From: Desulfobacter hydrogenophilus | GTDB lineage: Bacteria; Desulfobacterota; Desulfobacteria; Desulfobacterales; Desulfobacteraceae | Length of the DNA stretch: 64,000 nucleotides | Assembly (NCBI RefSeq): GCF_004319545.1 | Contig: NZ_CP036313.1 | Span: 372,001-436,000 of the forward strand | Direction: 5' to 3' | In this document: piece after piece, positions 58,822 through 64,000 of the stretch | Layout of the letters: each line of letters starts with the position of its first letter | Numbering within the stretch: position 1 is the first letter of the stretch | The notes under the pieces: model-generated | Seen by the model: only the letters and a program-made list of their open reading frames with translations | Databases searched by the model: none | What the model was told of the DNA's origin: nothing | Position numbers and translations under genes: made by a program

Positions 58822-61800
58822 ATGAGTGACGCTGTAGAAATATACAAGCCCCAACATAAAGTACGTGTCATCACAGCAACGTCCCTTTTCGACGGCCATG
58901 ACGTGTCTATAAACATGTTTCGAAGGCTGCTTCAAAGCACCGGTGCTGAGGTGATCCATTTGGGCCACAACCGTTCCGTAAAGGAAATTGTGGACGCAGC
59001 CATTGAAGAAGATGCCCAGGGCATAGCCGTTTCCAGTTATCAGGGAGGGCATATCGAATTTTTCAAATATATCGTAGATCTTTTGAAAGAGCAAAATGCC
59101 TCTGACATTAAGGTTTTCGGCGGCGGCGGAGGCGTTATTGTGCCCGATGAGATTCAGGCGCTTCATGATTACGGCGTAGCCAGGATATATTCTCCTGAAG
59201 ACGGCACACGGATGGGACTGCAGGGAATTATCAACCATATGGTAAAGACGATTGATTTTTCCACGGTAGAGGATGATGCCGTTGATTTTAAATTGTTGTC
59301 TTGTGAAAACAAACGTCTGGTGGGCAAGGCGATTACCGCAATGGAACAAGCCAAGGCTTCCGGCAACGGCCATTTGGACCATTTCAGGGCCCAACTATTG
59401 AAAAAAACAGGAAACAGAACTGTGCCGGTCATGGGCATCACCGGAACCGGTGGGGCGGGGAAATCTTCGCTGATTGACGAACTGATTATTCGCATGATCA
59501 ATGATGTAAAAGATATGAAGATCGCTGTTATCAGTTCGGACGTATCCAGAAGAAAAACCGGCGGTGCCCTTTTGGGGGATCGCATTCGAATGAACGCCAT
59601 CGGAAATGATCGTGTCTACATGCGCTCCCTGGCGACGCGAAAAGCCCACTCGGAAATCCCGGAGGCACTGGGAGACGTCATTTCTGTGGTCAAGGCCGCC
59701 GGATTTGATTTTATCATCGCCGAAACCGCCGGCATAGGTCAGGGGGATTCCCAAATTACCGACCAGGTGGATTGCGCCATGTATGTTATGACGGCCGAAT
59801 TCGGGGCGGCAAGCCAGTTGGAAAAAATAGATATGCTGGATTACGCGGATCTGATTGTGGTCAACAAATTCGAAAAAAGAGGAGGAGAGGACGCTGTCAG
59901 GGATGTTCGCAAGCAGGTGCAAAGAAACCGGAATGCATGGGACATGCAGTCGGAAGATATGCCGGTATTCGGCACCATTGCCTCCAAATTCAACGATGAC
60001 GGTGTAACCGCCCTTTATCAAGCCCTGCTGCAGACTATTTTTGAAAAAACCGGGGTTAAATTTGAAAGTCGGCGCCCTAAAGTCGATGTAAAAACATCGT
60101 CATCAAAAACGGTGGTCATCCCGCCGGAGAGAACACGCTATCTCTCAGAAATTGCCGACACCATCCGAGACTACCACAAGCGCACGCAAATACAGACCCA
60201 GGCCATCCGTAAGGTCTGGCACCTGGAAGAAACGGCCAAAGCCATTGATGAGAGTCTGCTTGACGGGGATAAAACAGAACTGATCGAACATTTAAAAAGG
60301 GAAATTGACGCCGCCAGGGGAAGCGTTGATGGCGAGGCCAAGGAATTGGTAACACAATGGGATGACATGAAGGACGCCTATACAAAGGACGAACTGGTAT
60401 ACACGGTTCGGGGCAAGGAAATAAGAGTGCCTTTGTATACCCAATCCTTATCCCATCAAAAAATCCCCAAGATCAGTCTGCCCAAATTCAAGGACCCTGG
60501 AGAAATCTACCGGTGGCTGCGGCGGGAAAATCTTCCCGGGTACTTCCCTTATACGGCCGGTGTGTTTCCGCTAAAACGGGTGGGGGAAGACCCTACGAGA
60601 ATGTTTGCCGGAGAAGGAGACCCGGCCAAAACCAATACCCGTTTTCACCTGCTTTCCGGTGACTACGAGGCCAAAAGACTGTCTACGGCATTTGATTCGG
60701 TCACGTTGTACGGGTGTGACCCAGAGTTGCGGCCGGATATTTACGGCAAGGTCGGCAACGCAGGCGTCAGTGTATGTACGTTGGAAGATGTCAAAGTACT
60801 ATACAGCGGGTTTGACCTGTGCGCGCCTTCCACGTCCGTTTCCATGACCATCAACGGGCCGGCGCCTATCATTCTTGCCATGTTCATGAATACGGCCATT
60901 GATCAGCAGGTGGACAAATACACAAAAGAGAACGGTAACGCCCCGACAAAGCAGGTGTATCAAAATATTCGTGAATCGGTACTAAGCAATGTTCGCGGCA
61001 CGGTTCAGGCGGATATTTTGAAGGAAGATCAGGGTCAGAATACTTGTATTTTTTCCATTGAATTTGCCCTGAAAATGATGGGGGATATCCAGCAGTTTTT
61101 TATCGAAAACAATGTGCAAAATTTTTACTCCGTATCCATTTCAGGCTATCACGTCGCTGAAGCCGGGGCCAATCCCATTACCCAACTGGCCTTGACCCTT
61201 TCCAACGGCTTTACCTATGTGGAATACTACCTTTCCCGGGGCATGCCCATTGACAGTTTCGGGCCCAACCTGTCATACTTTTTTTCCAACGGCATGGATC
61301 CCGAATATACGGTCATCGGCAGAGTTGCCCGAAGAATCTGGTCCATTGCCATGAAAGAAAAGTACAACGCTTCGGCACGGTCTCAAATGCTGAAATACCA
61401 CATCCAGACATCCGGGAGATCGTTGCACAGTCAGGAAATCCAGTTCAACGACATCCGGACCACCTTACAGGCCCTTTGCGCGGTATATGACAATTGCAAC
61501 AGCCTGCATACCAATGCGTTTGACGAAGCCATTACAACCCCTACGGCGGAGTCGGTGCGACGGGCCCTGGCCATCCAGATGATTATCAATCGGGAATGGG
61601 GATTGACCAAAAATGAAAATATGAACCAGGGAAGCTTTATCGTCGAAGAGTTGACGGATCTGGTGGAACAGGCTGTCCTGAGAGAATTTCACCGTATCTC
61701 GGAACGGGGTGGTGTGTTAGGCGCCATGGAAACGGGATATCAGCGAAGCAAAATTCAGGAAGAATCCGTCTACTATGAGACATTGAAGCACAATGGAGAG

Positions 61801-62109
61801 CTTCCCATTATCGGTGTCAACACGTTTCGTGACCCGAATATGGAAGACGAGGTGTCGGCACAAAGCAATGCCGGCTGTGAACTGGCCAGAGCCACGGAGG
61901 AGGAAAAACAATCCCAGTTAATGCGACTGGCTGATTTTCAAAAACAGAATGAAAAAGAAGCGCCCCAAGCTCTGGAGAAACTTCAACGGGTGGTCCTTTC
62001 AGGGGACAACATCTTTGAAGAATTGATGGAAACGGTTAAGGTCTGCAGCCTGGGGCAGATTACCAGGGCTCTTTACGATGTGGGCGGCCGGTATCGCAGG
62101 AACATGTAG
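58822..62109 (+). CDS. icmF: Fused isobutyryl-CoA mutase (IcmF)
   Basis: This 1095-residue adenosylcobalamin enzyme has three parts: a B12-binding domain (about 10-140; [17 protein letters not shown] with the cobalt-ligand His), a G-protein chaperone domain (about 200-420; [16 protein letters not shown] and [15 protein letters not shown]) and the mutase domain (about 560-1060; [40 protein letters not shown]). Length and order match IcmF, which interconverts isobutyryl-CoA and butyryl-CoA; relatives act on isovaleryl/pivalyl-CoA, so the substrate is not certain. The AAGGAGG site at 58811 supports ATG 58822; the open frame continues upstream to 58636 without a site. It is flanked by duplicated thiM leaders. 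Confidence 0.92.
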   Translation: MSDAVEIYKPQHKVRVITATSLFDGHDVSINMFRRLLQSTGAEVIHLGHNRSVKEIVDAAIEEDAQGIAVSSYQGGHIEFFKYIVDLLKEQNASDIKVFGGGGGVIVPDEIQALHDYGVARIYSPEDGTRMGLQGIINHMVKTIDFSTVEDDAVDFKLLSCENKRLVGKAITAMEQAKASGNGHLDHFRAQLLKKTGNRTVPVMGITGTGGAGKSSLIDELIIRMINDVKDMKIAVISSDVSRRKTGGALLGDRIRMNAIGNDRVYMRSLATRKAHSEIPEALGDVISVVKAAGFDFIIAETAGIGQGDSQITDQVDCAMYVMTAEFGAASQLEKIDMLDYADLIVVNKFEKRGGEDAVRDVRKQVQRNRNAWDMQSEDMPVFGTIASKFNDDGVTALYQALLQTIFEKTGVKFESRRPKVDVKTSSSKTVVIPPERTRYLSEIADTIRDYHKRTQIQTQAIRKVWHLEETAKAIDESLLDGDKTELIEHLKREIDAARGSVDGEAKELVTQWDDMKDAYTKDELVYTVRGKEIRVPLYTQSLSHQKIPKISLPKFKDPGEIYRWLRRENLPGYFPYTAGVFPLKRVGEDPTRMFAGEGDPAKTNTRFHLLSGDYEAKRLSTAFDSVTLYGCDPELRPDIYGKVGNAGVSVCTLEDVKVLYSGFDLCAPSTSVSMTINGPAPIILAMFMNTAIDQQVDKYTKENGNAPTKQVYQNIRESVLSNVRGTVQADILKEDQGQNTCIFSIEFALKMMGDIQQFFIENNVQNFYSVSISGYHVAEAGANPITQLALTLSNGFTYVEYYLSRGMPIDSFGPNLSYFFSNGMDPEYTVIGRVARRIWSIAMKEKYNASARSQMLKYHIQTSGRSLHSQEIQFNDIRTTLQALCAVYDNCNSLHTNAFDEAITTPTAESVRRALAIQMIINREWGLTKNENMNQGSFIVEELTDLVEQAVLREFHRISERGGVLGAMETGYQRSKIQEESVYYETLKHNGELPIIGVNTFRDPNMEDEVSAQSNAGCELARATEEEKQSQLMRLADFQKQNEKEAPQALEKLQRVVLSGDNIFEELMETVKVCSLGQITRALYDVGGRYRRNM

Positions 62110-62176
62110 CCGAAAATAGAGAAAGATCCTTACAGACAAGGGCAAGAAGCTATACCAAATTTTAAATCCGGCAGAT

Positions 62177-62330
62177 AGACCGTGGCTGCCGAACCGCCCA
62201 CGGCAAGTTGGGCATTGGCGACAAAATTGATGGTCACCGTGTTGGTGAGGTATCCTGCCATGGGATTGGTTTTCCTTACGGTTTCAACGGCATGAATTAT
62301 TCCGGCTTGAACATCTTTTTTAAGACTCAT
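62177..62330 (-). pseudogene. Truncated thiM fragment
   Basis: From ATG 62330 the frame reads MSLKKDVQAGIIHAVETV and continues through NTVTINFVANAQLAVGGSAA to VYLPD, 51 codons matching the ThiM at 57522. It then departs into unrelated sequence and stops at 62130. The ATP-binding and catalytic parts are absent, so it is a relic. Confidence 0.85.
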
Positions 62331-62343
62331 TTATCATTACTCC

Positions 62344-62437
62344 TTCCGCTGGTATTATCCAGATCAAGTTTAATGGTATAATCTCAGCCCTGCGGTTAAT
62401 GACGCATTCAGTCCGTTAACCACAGACAGGCACCCAC
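62344..62437 (-). promoter_or_regulatory. Orphan TPP riboswitch (duplicate)
   Basis: The aptamer motifs GGGCTGAGATTATACC, TTAAACTTGATCTGGATAA and TACCAGCGGAAGG are all present, with a C-to-T change in the GAAC core relative to the first copy. It precedes only the thiM fragment. It may still make a short leader RNA that binds TPP. Confidence 0.75.
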
Positions 62438-62612
62438 TTATATTTTGCCTTTTTTAACTTCTTTGGCCTTTCTTGTCACCTCTTTTTCCAAGTCAATTGC
62501 ATGCAAACATATCCTGGAAATAAAAAAGGATAGGCTTGGATGGGCCTTCGTCTGAAAAGCGGACTTTGTCACACAAGTAGTTCACTCCTTAAGCATTTCG
62601 GTTGAATCTGCT

Positions 62613-63244
62613 TAATTCTATTGGGTAAACCTCCACCTCCGGTGGAGGACTCGAAAAGTTTGACAGTTCCGGGAGTTGAAAATAAACAACCTTCCTTAAG
62701 TTAGCCGCTCAAAGCTATTAAAGGAAGGTTGTATGAAAGATTATAAAAGTTTAAAGCATTCAAAGTGGTATTGCAAGTATCATGTGGTTTGGATTCCAAA
62801 ATATCGGAAGAAAGTTATTTACGGGCAATTACGTCGGGAACTGGGGTCAATACTACATGGTTTGGCAAAACAAAAAGAATGCGAGATCGAAGAAGGACAT
62901 TTGATGACAGACCATGTTCATATGCTGATCTCCATTCCACCCAAATTTGCCGTGGCTCAGGTAGTTGGGTTCATCAAGGGGAAAAGTGCTATTCAGATAG
63001 CACGTCAGTTTTGTGGTAAAAAAAGGAACTATAATGGTGAAAAATTTTGGGCCAGAGGTTATTTTGCATCAACAGTAGGAATCGACGAACAAACTGTTCG
63101 AGCATATATCCGGCATCAAGAAAAAGAGGATCAACGTTGCGAACAGATGAACTTGTTTGATTAAACCGCGCCTTTAGGCGCTTTTAAAAGACCGCTTTGA
63201 GCGGTTAACAATCAAGCCCCCAGTTTCACTGGGGGTCATGACTT
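62613..63244 (+). mobile_element. IS200/IS605-type element, copy 2
   Basis: This is the same 632-bp segment as 17004-17635, inverted. Only one base difference was noticed, so both copies moved recently. End hairpins CCTCCACCTCCGGTGGAGG and CCCCCAGTTTCACTGGGGG are present. It lies between the duplicated thiM leader and the AIPR-like gene. Confidence 0.92.
62733..63164 (+). CDS. tnpA: IS200/IS605 family transposase TnpA (Y1 HUH), copy 2
   Basis: This 143-residue protein is identical to the copy at 17084 except for Thr in place of Ile at about residue 121, near the catalytic Tyr 125. HUH residues (DHVHML) are intact. It should be functional. Confidence 0.92.
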   Translation: MKDYKSLKHSKWYCKYHVVWIPKYRKKVIYGQLRRELGSILHGLAKQKECEIEEGHLMTDHVHMLISIPPKFAVAQVVGFIKGKSAIQIARQFCGKKRNYNGEKFWARGYFASTVGIDEQTVRAYIRHQEKEDQRCEQMNLFD

Positions 63245-63369
63245 CCCTTATCAAGCTCCTAAACAGTGAAATAATTTTAAACTTATACTGTTCTGATACA
63301 GGGTTAGAGTGTACTATTAATTAAAATGACACTTTTCATGAGGAAGGCCATTTTTTTTAGGAATGATAA

Positions 63370-63531
63370 ATGAGGCAGAATAAAATCAGACAAGAAATCG
63401 AAACGTTGGATGTCTTTAAAGAATTTTGCTGGGAGGGGATATATGGGACTCTTATAATCACCCGGCAAAGGCGGGCCTTAAAACCGATCTTGTCTGGTAT
63501 GAAGAAACACGAGAAGGGCTTTAGGAGATAA
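63370..63531 (+). CDS. Possible small protein upstream of the AIPR-like gene
   Basis: The 53-codon frame starts at ATG 63370, 7 bases after AGGAA, and ends 3 bases before the AIPR-like start. The product (MRQNKIRQEIETLDVFKEF at its start) is basic, ends HEKGFRR and resembles nothing I recognise. The AGGAG for the next gene lies in its last codons, so translation could be coupled. It may also be a non-coding leader. Confidence 0.35.
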   Translation: MRQNKIRQEIETLDVFKEFCWEGIYGTLIITRQRRALKPILSGMKKHEKGFRR

Positions 63532-63534
63532 AAA

Positions 63535-64000
63535 ATGAACATCAACGCCAGCATCATCGACCAGCGGGTCACCGGTATTGTCGAGGATCACCCAGAGTGG
63601 TTACCGGAAGGCTCTGATATTAACAAGAAGAAGTCAGCGGCATTTGTGCTGTTGTGCATCTCAACTTGCCTTGAGATGCCTCTTGAGGATGCTGCTGAAT
63701 TGATTACCGAAGGCGGCAACGATGCGGGGGTTGATGGACTCCATGTTGGCGAGGTGGAGGATGGGGAGTTCCTGGTCACGATCTTCCAGGGCAAATACAA
63801 GGTAAAGGATCTGAAAGGTGAAGCAAATTTCCCAGAAAACGGTGTTCAGAAAGCTGTTGATACCGTACAAGTGCTTTTTGATCCCTACCGTAGGGTCGCG
63901 TTAAACAAAAAGATAGCACCAAAAATTGAGGAAATCCGTTCTCTTATTAGGGATGCCTACATTCCCAATGTACGTGTCATCTTATGCAACAATGGCGCAC
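63535..64000 (+). CDS. AIPR-like abortive-infection protein, N-terminal part (cut by window edge)
   Basis: From ATG 63535 (AGGAG 7 bases upstream) the open frame runs off the window after 155 codons. The product has GGNDAGVDGLHV and VTIFQGKYKVKDLKG, an Asp plus Gln-x-Lys arrangement like the PD-(D/E)xK-type N-terminus of AIPR (abortive infection phage resistance) proteins. A helical segment then leads to RVILCNNGA. The C-terminal part needed to confirm AIPR is missing. If correct it is a phage-defence gene. It lies downstream of an insertion element, a common setting for defence islands. Confidence 0.6.
   Translation, partial: MNINASIIDQRVTGIVEDHPEWLPEGSDINKKKSAAFVLLCISTCLEMPLEDAAELITEGGNDAGVDGLHVGEVEDGEFLVTIFQGKYKVKDLKGEANFPENGVQKAVDTVQVLFDPYRRVALNKKIAPKIEEIRSLIRDAYIPNVRVILCNNGA

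Larger units (their letters stand above)
62168..62530 (-). repeat. thiM 5' region and riboswitch, duplicated segment copy 2
   Basis: This is the diverged copy of 58197-58557. Coding identity ends after about 51 codons of thiM. It holds an intact-looking aptamer but no functional gene follows. Confidence 0.85.

Noticed and set aside
58798..60021. Minus-strand frames of 198 and 208 codons opposite icmF
   Set aside because: They mirror the conserved B12 and G-protein domains of icmF, which explain the sequence.
58822..62109. Methylmalonyl-CoA mutase for the large B12 enzyme
   Set aside because: The order B12 domain, G-protein domain, mutase domain in one chain is that of IcmF; methylmalonyl-CoA mutase has the B12 domain at the C-terminus and a separate G-protein.
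1..64000. tRNA or rRNA genes
   Set aside because: No segment with a T-loop consensus and paired acceptor stem, or with rRNA-like sequence, was found by reading both strands.

Overview
The window looks like chromosome from a Desulfobacterota (former deltaproteobacterial) anaerobe, most likely close to Desulfobacteraceae. That placement is an inference from gene content: a fused acyl-CoA mutase (IcmF), MCE/Mla transport genes, a eukaryote-type HisA, many c-di-GMP and Cache-sensor proteins, and abundant IS elements and small palindromic repeats. No rRNA, tRNA or CRISPR array was found.

Layout. 0-7 kb: a LapA-like membrane protein, an unknown protein, an adenosine-specific kinase, then a three-gene minus-strand operon of a membrane-anchored protein, a degenerate P-loop/dynamin-like NTPase and an actin/Hsp70-fold ATPase. 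7-10 kb: a flavin amine oxidase and a tight YbjQ-YbjQ-M48 peptidase operon. 10-30 kb: a signalling region with a REC-DUF342 protein (apparently frameshifted at its start), a response regulator, a PhnD-like binding protein, a kinase/HD-GYP pair with a Cache lipoprotein, and a GGDEF-EAL protein. Within it, one diguanylate cyclase gene (14615-22519) is cut into four pieces by three mobile elements: a DDE insertion sequence (14740-16115), an IS200-type element (about 17004-17635) and a 4.35-kb Mu/Tn7-like transposon (17751-22097). Removing all three restores one reading frame with an intact GGEEF motif.

30-46 kb: MscS channel, solute-binding protein, TesB thioesterase, a lipid-related operon (unknown 801-residue HELTH protein, phosphatidylserine decarboxylase, Lgt-like protein, small membrane protein), ArfB, a TPP-riboswitch operon of ThiM plus a divergent NRAMP-fold transporter, a SulP-STAS-cNMP transporter gene split by a 125-bp MITE, and an acyl-CoA synthetase. 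46-58 kb: a NarX/NarL-type two-component pair, PrmA, a four-gene MCE lipid-transport operon, HisA, thioredoxin 2, a DUF364 protein, and a second TPP-riboswitch operon (ThiM, thiamine-binding protein, ThiE). 58-64 kb: IcmF, flanked by two diverged copies of the thiM 5' region with its riboswitch (the second copy has no intact gene), a second nearly identical IS200-type element, and at the edge the start of an AIPR-like putative phage-defence gene.

The strongest leads are the actin-like/dynamin-like/membrane cassette, the transposon with a CHC2-type zinc-finger gene, the triple-interrupted cyclase, the TPP-controlled NRAMP-like transporter, the unknown HELTH protein in the phospholipid operon, and a family of about 95-bp interspersed repeats next to gene starts and ends.
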